Source of the DNA: Castanea sativa
Taxonomy: Eukaryota > Streptophyta > Magnoliopsida > Fagales > Fagaceae
Length of the DNA stretch: 64,000 nucleotides
NCBI RefSeq assembly: GCF_040712315.1
Contig: NC_134013.1
Coordinates: forward strand, 3,445,001 to 3,509,000
Direction of reading: 5' to 3'
A program made the translations under genes and the position numbers. The number at the start of each line of letters is the position of its first letter. The stretch's first letter is position 1. Under the pieces are notes generated by a model. It saw only the letters and a list, made by a program, of their open reading frames with translations. It made no database searches and was not told where the DNA came from. Shown here piece after piece: positions 34,948 through 45,956 of the stretch.

Positions 34948-36083
34948 AAACAAGAGTTGGGTGCAAGCACTTATTTGGTATCAAGGTGAGAGCGATACAA
35001 ATAAAAAAGCGGATGCAGAGTCATACAAGAGCAGATTGGAGAAATTATTCCAAGATTTTCGACGTGATCTGAACTCTCCTGACCTTCCCATAATCTTGGT
35101 ATGGTTTTTTCTTTAATTGAATTTAGCTTAATTCGATATTCAGACACACTATGTTCTTTTGAAAATTCAGAATGTTTTGTTTTTCATTCCTCTTCAACTC
35201 TGGTTCAAAAAGTTCTTATTAAGCATTCAATTAGTTGTGTTTCGTAGTTCAAGAACAAGAACCCTCACAATTTCACGATTCATATTTTTATTTTTTATAT
35301 CTAATAATGTAATTTTTGTCACATAACATTGGATATATTGCTTATTAATATTTAATATAAACCATAAGATAAATTCAATTGAAATACACCTCTAGGATTC
35401 AAATGTTTTGTTCTCAAGAGTCATTACAGAAGGGTCAGTTGTGTTTTGTTTGCGAGTTACAATTTATTTTGTTATGAGTAGACCTTTGAGTCATGTGATG
35501 AAAAATATTTACTTGTTGGACTAAATCTTTGTTTTAGCAATTATAAAGTGACCCAAGAGAAATAGAAAACCATTACTATTGACTTTTCGTCAAAAACAAT
35601 GTTAGAGACAATCTTTTTCATAACCTTTTTTCACAGATACTAATAAAGATGATAAATTATTATTAGAGTAACATCACTTTTATATGAATCCATGACTATA
35701 ATACACCATTCACAGGATATATCAGCAATTGTGAAACAAGTTTAATTTTTTTTTTTTTTTTTGTTTCCTTTATACTCATTGTTAGTTTATTTTCTTTTAT
35801 GGTTACTTTAATAGCACTAAATAATGTTTAGAAAAAATTCTTAAGAAAAGTGCATGTTTGTGTATGGTATTTCTGTGTGCAGGTTGCGATTGCATCAGCA
35901 GAAGGCCCAGCCTTAATGGAAACTGTAAGAGAGGCTCAGCTAAGCATAAATCTTAACAATGTCAAGTGCATTGATGCTAAGGGATCCCACTTCAACACGG
36001 ACAAGCTGCACTTGGATACTGCATCTCAGGTTCTATTGGGTCAGAAGTTGGCTGATACCTTCTTATCTACTTTTAGTCATTAG
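34948..36083 (+). pseudogene. Carbohydrate esterase pseudogene (copy B), 5'-truncated
   Basis: It begins in the middle of exon 1 (AAACAAGAGTTGGG), matching copy A from about 28727. Then 231 bp (77 codons) are missing between two CAAGC repeats (copy A 28737-28741 and 28968-28972). The rest of exon 1, the intron (35099-35882) and exon 2 (35883-36083) are nearly identical to copy A. Promoter, signal peptide and the catalytic Ser block GQSNMAG are all absent, so no active esterase can result. The DKLH motif survives. Exon 2 shows only a couple of differences from copy A (for example Asn to Ile before DAKG), indicating a recent duplication. Confidence 0.93.
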
Positions 36084-36700
36084 TCGCATGTATGACCAAA
36101 TGACCAAAATGTATCTTACAATGAACAACATGGATGTATTCTTCTATTATTATTAATATAATTAACACATCTTCTATTTTTATGATGTCCATGAATGCTT
36201 GCTTTGGTTTGATTATAAGTAATTCAAATACCCTCTAAACATGCTGGTTCTTCGCAGCTAGAGAGAGTCCATATCGCCATCCAAACAAAATAGGGGCATT
36301 CCCAGAAACCTTTATATCTGTTTAGTTTACATGCTTAGCTTTGAATTTATGTTTATTTTGCAACTCTTCATTAAAAAGAATTCAACAAACGAAAACAAAG
36401 TATTAATGCCTTGATCTATCACTTGCTATCAGTAATTTCAAAATTATTTTTTCTATTCTAATTGGCACCGGACAAATAAGCAATCGTGGCCCGGGGCAAA
36501 CCGCAAATTTTGAGTGTTTGTTTCGCATCTGAAACATAACTTAGTTAACTTTGGTCCTTTCAAGTAGAAATTCTAGTTCCCTGATATGTGCCTTGTTTCG
36601 AACAAATCCAAGTTTTTCTTATTGGTGTGGATGTGTTCCAAACACTTTGATTCTTATGTGAACCCCATATTGGATTGGAACGAACTCTTTATAAACCATT

Positions 36701-36826
36701 GTAAACTTCTTAATATATGGAACTTAATTTGAACTTGAGCCTTATCTATATATTACACACGTTGTAAACTTCTTAATATATGGAACTTAATTTGAACTTG
36801 AGCTTTATCTATATATTACACACGTG
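36701..36826. repeat. Tandem duplication, period 63 bp
   Basis: The 'gtaaacttcttaatatatgg...attacacac' unit occurs twice in copy B, but only once at the matching place of copy A (about 30700-30765), so it arose after the gene duplication. Confidence 0.85.
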
Positions 36827-37433
36827 TAACTCATCCCAATTTTATCACATAATTCTCCTGTGCGAGATATTGTGCTTGTGCGTGTGGAATTGTGTCCAAC
36901 ACGAAGCAAAAACAAGGTGCAAATGTTCCAGCAATGTAGGTCTAAACTCTAAACCCATGAACAAAGGTTGATAAAAAAAAGCTATTACCACAAAAAAAAA
37001 GAAAAAAAAAGAAATAGAAGAAGAAGAAGTAATATTGCTTTACTTGTAGAATTTTTATTTGCCGCTATTGGCATAAGCATAGCATTAATGAAAAGCAAAA
37101 GAATTTTTGTGAACCTATATTTAGATTTTAGAATGTTACAAATTTTATTGTATAAAATTTACAAATTAATATGTGAACTTTTAAACTCATAACAAAAATA
37201 AATAAAAGTCAGTTATTTATTATGTTGCTATGAGGATAATATTCTCCTAGGATGTTCCACCCCAATTCATCCGTGTAATTTAAATGATAACCTATCGTCT
37301 TTGCTCAAAAAAAAAATATAACTATCAAATGATAAAAAATATATTTATATATTTTTGATTAAGGATCTTGTGAACAGATACTTTTTGGACAATTGTTAAT
37401 ACTTCTTTTAGGAAATTTTGACACTACTTTCAT

Positions 37434-37583
37434 TTCAATTATAAACTATTTTACAACATTTTAAAAAACTGTTGTTGCGACCAACTTCTTAATAATTCTC
37501 ATTTAGGCCCACCAATAACTTCACTTTTTTATTTGCCAATAAGCTGTTTATAAAAATCTTTGAAAAAAATTTGTATCTGTACC
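37434..37583. mobile_element. MITE remnant, copy B
   Basis: Counterpart of 31203-31354, with similar inverted ends ('ataaactattttacaacatttt' and 'aagctgtttataaa'). Confidence 0.45.
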
Positions 37584-37690
37584 ATTGTTTGTATAAAAAA
37601 TTTTAAAAAAATTTATTAATTTTAAAATAGGGCATCCATTAATTTTTTTTCCTTTATTTAATTTTTCTCAAAATAGGTCCTACGGGCTGT

Positions 37691-37815
37691 GGGTTCCAGT
37701 TAGCTCAACTCTCTATTTATATTAAAAATTGATTAGTGTTAGTTTAATAATAAAGAGTTATTATCAAAAGTGAATATTATAAATATAAACTCTTTATAAA
37801 AATAAAAAATAAAAA
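37691..37815 (+). mobile_element. SINE (family C), internally deleted, next to the PGDH promoter
   Basis: It is bounded by GTCCTACGGGCTGT (37677-37690) and GTCCCACGAGCTGT (37816-37829). It is the same insertion as 31528-31710 but has lost the box A to box B interval. Its A-rich tail contains TATAAAAATA at 37795-37804, about 170 bp upstream of the PGDH start codon. Confidence 0.85.
37795..37804 (+). promoter_or_regulatory. Candidate TATA box of PGDH, contributed by the SINE tail
   Basis: TATAAAAATA lies in the SINE 3' tail. No better TATA motif is visible between it and the ATG at 37972. Use as a core promoter is inference from position only. Confidence 0.35.
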
Positions 37816-37971
37816 GTCCCACGAGCTGTCAGGTTTTAAAACAAGAGTCAATGTGTCTCCAAGCAACTCGTAATCTAAATCCCAAAATATCCGCTCAGAA
37901 GTTTACCAAAAAAAAAAAAATATCCGCTCAGAAACGAAAATAGAAACAGAACACAGACACAGCTAACTAAA

Positions 37972-40900
37972 ATGGCAGTGACAACCTCGTTCTACCTCAA
38001 TTTCACAAAACCTCTAAACAACATCACTACTACTACTACAACAACACCACTATCATCTTCCTTTATCTCATGGAAACTCTCTCTTCCCTCTTCCTTCTCC
38101 TTTTCCTCTCCTCACAGAAAACCCAATTCCTTCATAACAATGTCCCTCATGAACTCCAAGCCCACTATCCTCGTCGCCGAGAAGCTAGGCGAGGCGGGTC
38201 TTGATCTTTTGAAGTCTTTTGCCAACGTTGATTGCTCTTACAACCTTAGTACCGAAGAGCTATGCACCAAGATCTCTCTTTGTGACGCCTTGATTGTTCG
38301 CAGTGGCACTAAGGTCACACGCGAGTTGTTCGAGTCCTCTGGAGGGCGACTCAAGGTTTGTACAAACTCCAATTGAGTAGTTAATATAACATATAAAGCT
38401 TAAGTGTTTTTGCTCTGATATTGTTATATTAACCACTAATTCTTATTATTATCCAATATATGATGACTTCGTCACATAACTAACCACACTACTTTCTTAT
38501 GAATATTTCAACAGGTAGTGGGTCGTGCGGGTGTTGGAATCGATAATGTTGATATCTCGGCTGCTACTGAACATGGTTGCCTTGTTATTAATGCTCCTAC
38601 GGCTAATACCATTGCGGCTGCTGAGCATGGGATTGCTTTGCTTACTGCCATGTCTCGTAATATTGCTCAAGCCAGTGCATCACTCAAAGCCGGTTTGTGC
38701 TTTGTTGATTCTTTATTTTGGGTTCTTTCAAAAAAAAATTCTCATTTAGTCATTTCCTCGAGCGGTTTGTGTGCTTTGTGTTAACTAACTTAATTTGGCT
38801 TTTCGGTGGACTGTATTGAAATTTTGAAAACGGTTTTTGTTGTTTAGTTGAAGCTAGTATTGCTGTTAAGATACAGAGTCAATTCACTATGAGATATTTG
38901 TTTTATATGTATATATGATTTGAACCTATCATGTCCATTTATGATAGATGCTCTTTACCATTACCCCAAGGTAACAAAAGGTTCCTTTTTGGTATCGGCG
39001 ACACTAAGAATGAGCAAATTAGAAGTTAGAACCTATTCCCACCCATTAAATTTTGAATGTTTAAAAAGGGATAAAAATAAATATTGATTAGTTTAAAGAG
39101 AATTGTGTGAGGATATGATTATTTTTAGCAGAAATCTGAATTAGAAAGTCTTTTTTCTTCATAATTACTTCATAAAATATGTAGAATTGGTGGTTATGAC
39201 CATTTTTGTGATCATAGTTAAATAAAAAAAATATTTAGTTGAAGACGGTATGGTTCAGTTTGTGTATGTAATCTAGCTATAAATCTAACAATAACGTGTT
39301 CTGAACTCAACTAAGTCTCTTATCCTTGGTTTAATCACTTGATGTTGCTTATAAAATGCTGGAATTCTTATTTGGTAAAGTGATTTGGTGTGTCTAGGGA
39401 AGTGGCAGAGAAATAAATATGTTGGGGTGTCACTGGTGGGGAAAACTCTGGCTGTCATGGGGTTTGGAAAGGTTGGATCAGAAGTTGCTCGGCGTGCCAA
39501 GGGACTTGGAATGCATGTGATTGCACATGATCCATACGCCCCCGCAGACCGTGCCCAGGCAATTGGTGTAGAGTTGGTGACCTTTGATGAAGCCTTATCA
39601 AGAGCAGATTTTATCTCCATGCACATGCCTCTTACTCCTGCAACCTCACAGATGTTCAATGATGATACTTTCTCTAAAGTGAAAAAGGGAGTTCGAATTG
39701 TCAATGTTGCTCGTGGTGGTGTAATTGATGAGGAGGCTCTTCTTCGAGCCCTGGATTCTGGTATCGTTGCTCAGGTATTTATTTTGCTGTTAAATGTAAT
39801 TTTTTTTTGTTTTATATCTATGTATACAACAGCATAGAGAGGAATATATGTGGCTGACTTTGACTTGTCTGTTGAGTATACAAAATTTTCGGACTAATGC
39901 TTGGTTGCTGCCACTGTTGTTGTATCTGTTATACAACCACATGTAGATGAGTTAATCAATTGTATGTCTCTGCAGGCAGCACTAGATGTTTTCATAGAAG
40001 AGCCTCCACCAAATGACAGTAAGTTGGTCCAGCATGAAAGTTTAACTTTAACTCCTCATCTTGGTGCCAGCACTACAGAGGCTCAGGTGTAATTGATCAC
40101 CTACTCTGACCACTCCTTTTAGTTTATATACTTCTTGTCCTTCATAATTATCTAGTCCTACAATGCTGGGTTCTTGTAATCAGGAAGGTGTGGCCATTGA
40201 AATAGCTGAAGCTGTTGTTGGAGCATTGAAAGGGGAACTTGCTGCAACTGCTGTGAATGCCCCCATGGTTCCTGCTGAGGTATTAAACCTGAATTTCTTT
40301 CACTAGATTTCATTTCCTTAAATTATGGTTGATGATTGGCTATAAATTTTTTCTTGGTAGATTGTTAGTATCTGTTATTAATCCCATCACAAAAGACTTA
40401 TCTCCAACTGGAGAGTTCTCATGAAATTATTATGTACATGTCATTCTAAGACGAAATTTCTGCCCTTGTTGAGAGATACATGGGATGCATTCTGTATATA
40501 TGGTGAAGACCTTTGTTCTAGGGTTTCACGTTCAAAATTTAGAGCAATATAATTGGAAATTATAACTTTATGATAGTTATAAATTAATATTCCTCCAATT
40601 ACTTGGTTCTTCTTTTCCCCAGAATTCAACAATTAAATTTCTATGTAGACTCAATTATTTGATAGGTTGTGAGCTCTCTGCTGTGCTTATATAATACGTG
40701 AAGACATGATCTCACATGTTTTTTGATGTCAGGTTTTATCAGCACTTGCGCCATATGTTGCACTGACAGAAAAACTTGGAAGGCTAGCCATGCAACTGGT
40801 TGCCAGTGGTAGTGGTGTGAAATCAGTGAAGGTTACATATGCTTCTGCCAGAGCACCAGATGATCTAGACACTCGGCTGCTCCGTGCTACTGTTACCAAG

Positions 40901-41404
40901 GGTCTAATTGAGCCTATTTCCAGTGTTTTTGTGAACTTAGTCAATGCTGACTTCATTGCCAAACAAAGAGGACTGAAGATAACAGAAGAATTAATTCTGC
41001 TGGATGGCTCACCTGAGAATCCACTTGAGTTCATCCAGGTTCATATTGCCAATGTAGAATCAAAATTCGCTAGTGCAATTGCAGATTCTGGTGATATTAA
41101 AATTGATGGAAGAGTGAAGGACGGGAAACCCCATTTGACAAAGATTGGATCATTTCCGGTTGATGTGAGCCTGGAAGGCAGTCTTATTCTGTGCAGGCAA
41201 GTTGATCAACCAGGCATAATTGGAAAGGTGGGGAGCATATTGGCTGAGGAGAATGTAAATGTGAGCTTCATGAGTGTTGGAAGGACTGCCCCAGGAAAAC
41301 AAGCAGTCATGACTATTGGTGTGGATGAAGAGCCCAGTGGGGTAGCTCTAAAGAAAATTGGGGGTATTCCAGCCATTGAGGAGTTTGTTCTCCTGAAATT
41401 GTAA
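37972..41404 (+). CDS. PGDH1: D-3-phosphoglycerate dehydrogenase, plastidial, complete (copy B)
   Basis: Six exons, 37972-38355, 38515-38692, 39398-39774, 39976-40086, 40184-40279 and 40733-41404, all with GT-AG introns and a consistent frame, give 605 aa. This is the usual size of plant PGDH. The enzyme oxidises 3-phosphoglycerate to 3-phosphohydroxypyruvate with NAD+, the first step of the phosphorylated serine pathway. About the first 55 residues are Ser/Thr-rich and basic, a plastid transit peptide. Visible motifs are RAGVGIDN near residue 133, Rossmann GFGKVG at 209-214, [13 protein letters not shown] and TPHLGAST with the catalytic His341. A C-terminal ACT domain spans about 528-605 ([17 protein letters not shown]), the usual serine-feedback region. 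Among Arabidopsis paralogues I favour PGDH1/EDA9 because the adjacent esterase matches the At4g34200 neighbourhood; PGDH2 or PGDH3 is possible. Confidence 0.95.
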
Positions 41405-42302
41405 TGTAAGCCAATATCACCATAGTCTTGGGAGTTAAGTCTGATGCCCAATTATGAAGACAGATGGAGAGGTTCTCTTTCAGATAAATTAGGTTTTGTA
41501 CAATTTTTTTATTATTTATAGTTTAGTCTCATGCATGCCTCTGGTGTTGTTGTAAAGCTCAATGAATATAAGAAATGTTTATATGATAAGGAAAGCCTTC
41601 AGTTATATAGTTCCATCTACCACATTGGTGTTATGAGTCTTCTAACTACTTTTGTAGGGCTTGTGTGCCTACACGAGTAAGTAGTGCTGGAACAGCATCA
41701 TTTGTCTGGAGTCTACTAAGTACTAGATGATTTATTTTCCTTTACCTTCCCTATGAACTTGCTACTGGATGACTAGAATTTGAAGGAGGATTTCAATGCA
41801 TTCTAATAGTAGACATGGTTTTCAATGCATTCTAGCAGTAGACATGGTTTTCTTTCTCTCCTTTTTTATCCACATTCTTTAATCACTAACAAGCCCAATG
41901 TTGCAACCTAGCCCAAGACTCATTGAGACCAGCCCAACATCATGCCTTGGAGGCTAGGATCATGAAACTAGAGCAAGTTTAACCAAAAAATGTTTATTTC
42001 TTGGTTGGTTAAAGAGCCCATATTTAGCTTCTTCTTCTTCTTGTTTTTTTTTTTAATTTTTTTTTTAAATGTTAGCTTTGTAAAATTATAGTACAAATAG
42101 TAACCATTGAATTCTAATTACTCAATTGACATGACACCTCCTCCCCTTATAAGTTAAGAGTGAGTTTGTGACTTGTGCCTCACTGTGAAAGTTTATGCAA
42201 ATTTTCTAATTCTCTCTGTCTCTCTAGGCTCCCTTCTAAATTCTCATTCTTCAAGTCAACTAAAACCCGCCTACAATTTTCGTATAAAATTCATTCCCTA
42301 TC
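41405..42302. other. 3' flank of PGDH and intergenic DNA
   Basis: It includes the 3' UTR (to about 41580) and a small tandem repeat at 41792-41849. No further gene was seen. Confidence 0.5.
41792..41849. repeat. Tandem duplication, period 29 bp
   Basis: 'ttcaatgcattctaatagtagacatggtt' is followed by the same unit with one changed base. Confidence 0.9.
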
Positions 42303-42427
42303 TTTTTTTTTTTTTTTTTTTTTTGGGAATTTCAACCTAAGGCATCTACTCCTGATAATAACTCTTTATCATCAGACCAAGACACCAATCAGTTTTTGGT
42401 GTAGATGAAGATTAAACTCTAAATCTC
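42303..42427 (-). mobile_element. SINE (family C), 5'-truncated
   Basis: The perfect 13-bp duplication TTCATTCCCTATC lies at 42290-42302 and 42428-42440. The poly(A) tail is on the minus strand (T-run 42303-42324). The body contains the family words ACACCAAAAACTGATTGGTG (minus) and the 'gataataaagag' segment. The box A end is missing, a normal 5' truncation. Confidence 0.85.
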
Positions 42428-42948
42428 TTCATTCCCTATCCTAAACCTTAGCTTCATTCCACATTCTTCTTTGCGTTAATCAACTGGGAACATGATTAAA
42501 AGAGTGTTAAAATGAGAGGCAAAAAAAATAACAAAAACCTGGAGTACAATTGGCAGTGTTTACCTAATCCCATAATTTGATACTCCAACTGACATCTAGT
42601 ACTGTCGGGGTGTTCCTCATCAAGACAATCCATGTGAGTTCTAGTCGAGTCTGCCAAGGTTCTTCACTGAAATTCCATTATGCTATTATTAAGTTGTGGC
42701 CCCTTCATCCCATCCCCGCACGAGTTAAATGACAGAACAAACTCGTGATCGTGGGCCTAGTTGAGCCTAGCTTTGGTCGGGTACAAACTTTCTATTAATT
42801 CTGCCAATTGCTATGGGCCTATGGCAATGGGACCCAATAGAGCATTGGATTTTCCACATTCTCACAGTTCTTTTAAGTGTAGTGCACTGGATTTTTCAAT
42901 GTGAAAATTTTTAAAATTTGAATAAATTTTAGGTAATAGCCTTCCTTC

Positions 42949-43124
42949 TTTTTTTTTTCTTTTTTTATTTTATAGAGAATTTCAACCTATGGTGTCCGCT
43001 CTTGATAATTGCCCTTTATTATCAGATCAGGGCACCAATCAGTTTTTGGTGTAGGCGGGAATTAAACTCCAGATCTCTTATACAACCATTAGAGACTTTA
43101 CTAACTAAACTAATTAGAACCCAC
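42949..43124 (-). mobile_element. SINE (family C), full length
   Basis: The perfect 13-bp duplication ATAGCCTTCCTTC lies at 42936-42948 and 43125-43137. On the minus strand it starts 'gggttctaattagtttagttagtaaagtc' (box A region), then GAGTTTAATTCCCGC (box B), CCTACACCAAAAACTGATTG, and an A-rich tail. Confidence 0.88.
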
Positions 43125-43590
43125 ATAGCCTTCCTTCATTTGAAAAGAAAGGTATAAATACTTTTTAATTTATTGTTATATGATTGTCTCCTTTATTTTC
43201 CTTTTAATACTGACTTTTTTGTCATATATATGTCTTTAATTTTAGGAACATTTAAAGCATAGATTTATAAAAATATATATATACTTCAATCTCTTTGGTA
43301 AAATATTTCTTTTTTTCTTTCCAAAAATAAGGTCGTATGACTTTGAGAGAGTTAAGAATAGTTGAAAACAATGATATATTTAACTTGGCCCCCATGAGAA
43401 AATTTTTTGGCTATGCCACTAAATTGAAACACATAGTTACATTGACCAATAAAACATAAACATTATTTTTTTAAAGAACAATTAAATTCAATATAACTAC
43501 GAGTTTATCACTTGCTCCGCCACATTAATTGCCGCATGCAGTTTTGGTATTGATATGTGAGTGTATTCTAATATCTCATCTCACTTCCCC

Positions 43591-43643
<53 letters not shown>
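43591..43643. repeat. (TA)n(TG)n compound microsatellite
   Basis: About 7 TA units are followed by about 19 TG units. Confidence 0.95.
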
Positions 43644-43645
<2 letters not shown>

Positions 43646-43720
43646 CTCAAATAAATAAATAAAAATTCAATATAACTACGTGTTTGAATTTAATTAAAAA
43701 TTCAATGTACTACACCGGAA

Positions 43721-43869
43721 AATTCTTAGGTAGTCCCGGAGTATAGTAAAATGGTGCTTCCTCCTCTCACATTCATGGTGGACCCCACTATGAATTTAAT
43801 GAGCGGGCCCCACCATGAATGTGAGAGGATGGAGCACCATTCTCCGTACTCCGGGAGTACCTAAGAATT
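43721..43869. mobile_element. Foldback MITE (long hairpin)
   Basis: AATTCTTAGGTAGTCCCGGA at the left is mirrored by the right end TCCGGGAGTACCTAAGAATT. The arms continue through 'ggtgc...cctctcacattcatggtgg' and its inverse, so nearly all 149 bp can fold into one hairpin with a short loop near 43795. No protein is encoded. Confidence 0.8.
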
Positions 43870-44941
43870 ACTCTATGAATTGTATTTACTCTCGCCAAAC
43901 CCTATTAAATACACTAACAATTTTATCCCAAAAATATCCAACTTATATTTTAAATATTTAAATTTGTCTCAAACTCATATGTTTATCTTATCACTTTTCG
44001 GACTAACCTAAAATTAAACATTTAAGATATTATTCTTTAAAAAAATTGAAGTATTTATGCACATTTTTACACTAAATTAAATATTATTTTAAAATAGAGA
44101 GAAACACACCTATTTTTACTATAGAAATCTTAGATTTTGAGTAAAGAAAAATAATAATTAATGAATTTCGGTAATTTAGATATATAATAGGGTTGGGTTT
44201 TAAGACATTCTTCCCTCTTTCTATGTATATGTTAAAATACTTAGTATTCTAAAAATATAAATATAAATTAAAAAGGTCTATTTAATTAAGCATTTTCAAG
44301 GCTTAAAAAGAGCGTTTTTAAATTTTAAAACTCTATTTCACAACTACAACTTTTTGTAAATTTTTTACGGATATTCATTTTAAACTCAAAACATCGTTTT
44401 ACAAACGCACTAAAGCTAGTTGATCCCACTAGTTCTCATTATTAACATTACTGTGGGTTGGAAAAATTCACAAAACCTCCACTAGCATCCCTTTCTGTCA
44501 AAATGTGGACTAGGTGAACGGAAGTGAGATTGTCTTTACTTTTCTTCCATGGTATTCTATTGAAACTATTGCTTGTTATGGGCCAGCCATATAAACTAAT
44601 AAACCTTTTTTATCGTAAAAGCTATGGTCCGAAATGAAAAACCTTGGACCATGACCAACACAGCAACTACGATAAAGACAGAAAGTTGAGCTGTCTCTAA
44701 CCCATAAAAGACCGCATATATCTGTGCGGTTTTTTACTACTGCGTGTCACACCCTCTGTGTACTCTTTGCCACGATGCAACTAGGGTTTGCCACCTTGTA
44801 CAAAACGTGTCCATCAATCCTAGCTAAGTGAGCCACATAATTAAAAGACCCTATATCTTAAAATCTCTACTGGAGTTAATTTGCAAAAAGATTCCAGGGT
44901 TGATTTGCATATCCATTGGATATACTTTGAGGTCCTCCAAG
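43870..44941. other. Intergenic, promoter side of the small gene
   Basis: AT-rich sequence with a GC-richer stretch from about 44640 onward leading into the gene at 44942. TATA-like 'ccctatatctt' occurs near 44850. Confidence 0.4.
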
Positions 44942-45330
44942 ATGAACATGTCAAAAGTATTGAATTCAAACTATCTTTATCTTCAATAATTCAATACCAT
45001 TTTAGTGTGTATTACATGGATGACTGTTCAAGAATCTTTCATTTTTGTGTTCTATTTTTTTTTTTTTGGTAGGGAAATGAAGAGGTTAACGAACAAGGTG
45101 CAAGAGAAACCAAGGTGGTGGAGACAGTAGATTATCAGTCTCATCCTGGAGAAGACAGAGAACCCATTAAAGAGGCGGTGCATGTGGTTCATTTGACTTG
45201 TGATAATAAGTGTGATTCCAGTGTTGGAGGTGGCAAATTGGCTAGTGCAGCTGCTTCAGTGGCAAGTACCATAAGGTCCGCTAAGGATGCCATTTTGGGC
45301 ACTGGAAAAGCAACCCCAAAAAATGAGTGA
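44942..45330 (+). CDS. Small acidic/Ala-Ser-rich protein, function unknown (two exons)
   Basis: The main exon (45073-45330) is an 86-codon frame that opens right after a T-rich AG acceptor and has no in-frame ATG. I therefore join it to a short first exon, 44942-44956 (MNMSK), with a GT donor at 44957 and a 116-bp intron, phase 0. This gives about 90 aa. The protein has a polar N-terminal half (VDYQSHPGEDREPIKEAVHV), a small Cys pair (TCDNKC), then an amphipathic stretch GGKLASAAASVASTIRSAKDA and a basic end. There is no signal peptide, membrane segment or domain I recognise. The A/S-rich helix is reminiscent of small plant stress-type proteins but I do not assign one. The first exon is a prediction; the true start could be in a more distant exon. 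Confidence 0.55.
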
Positions 45331-45694
45331 GACTTGCAGCAGATAGATAACATGATAGCTAGCTATATAGCTCGAGAATAATGGTAGAGATCAAGAAGAA
45401 GAAATTGAAAATAATGCAATTTATGTTATTCTCAGTTGCAGGCACACACTGCAGGGCAATAATATTAACAATTTTAATTTGAGAAGGATTTTTTTTTTTT
45501 CCTTTTCTTTTCCCTGAGTGATTTTGATTGAAGAAAAGAAACCACACCTTATACATCAATACCTAAGAAGACTGACTGAGAGCTATTAACCATGATTCCA
45601 AATTCACACATTAAAATATCCACGCCTCAAAGGAAAGTAATATATAGCTTATTTAGTTGAGAGTGATAATACAGAAAATACAAATTTTACAATA

Positions 45695-45847
45695 ATTTTG
45701 TTTAGAGGGTTTCAACATATGGCGTTCACTCCTGCTGATAGCTCTTTATTATCAGACCAAAATATCAATTAGTTTTTGGTGTAGGCAGAGATTGAACCCC
45801 AAATTTCTTTTACAACCATCAAAGACTTTATCAGTTGAGCTAACTGA
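45695..45847 (-). mobile_element. SINE (family C)
   Basis: The minus strand carries the box A region (GTTAGCTCAACTGATAAAGTC), box B-like 'ggggttcaatctctgcc', and ACACCAAAAACTAATTGATA. The flanks AAATTTTACAA (45682-45692) and AAATTTACAA (45848 on) are an imperfect duplication. It lies about 370 bp after the small gene. Confidence 0.75.
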
Positions 45848-45956
45848 AATTTACAAATTGCACATTTAAATAGTACTATGTAAGTCTTATATTATACTTA
45901 TAATATAATATTTGTACTAATCACATTCATCATCGCATAAAATTAGTAATTAATAA

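Noticed and set aside
39285..39704. 139-codon minus-strand frame
   Set aside because: Antisense shadow of PGDH exon 3.
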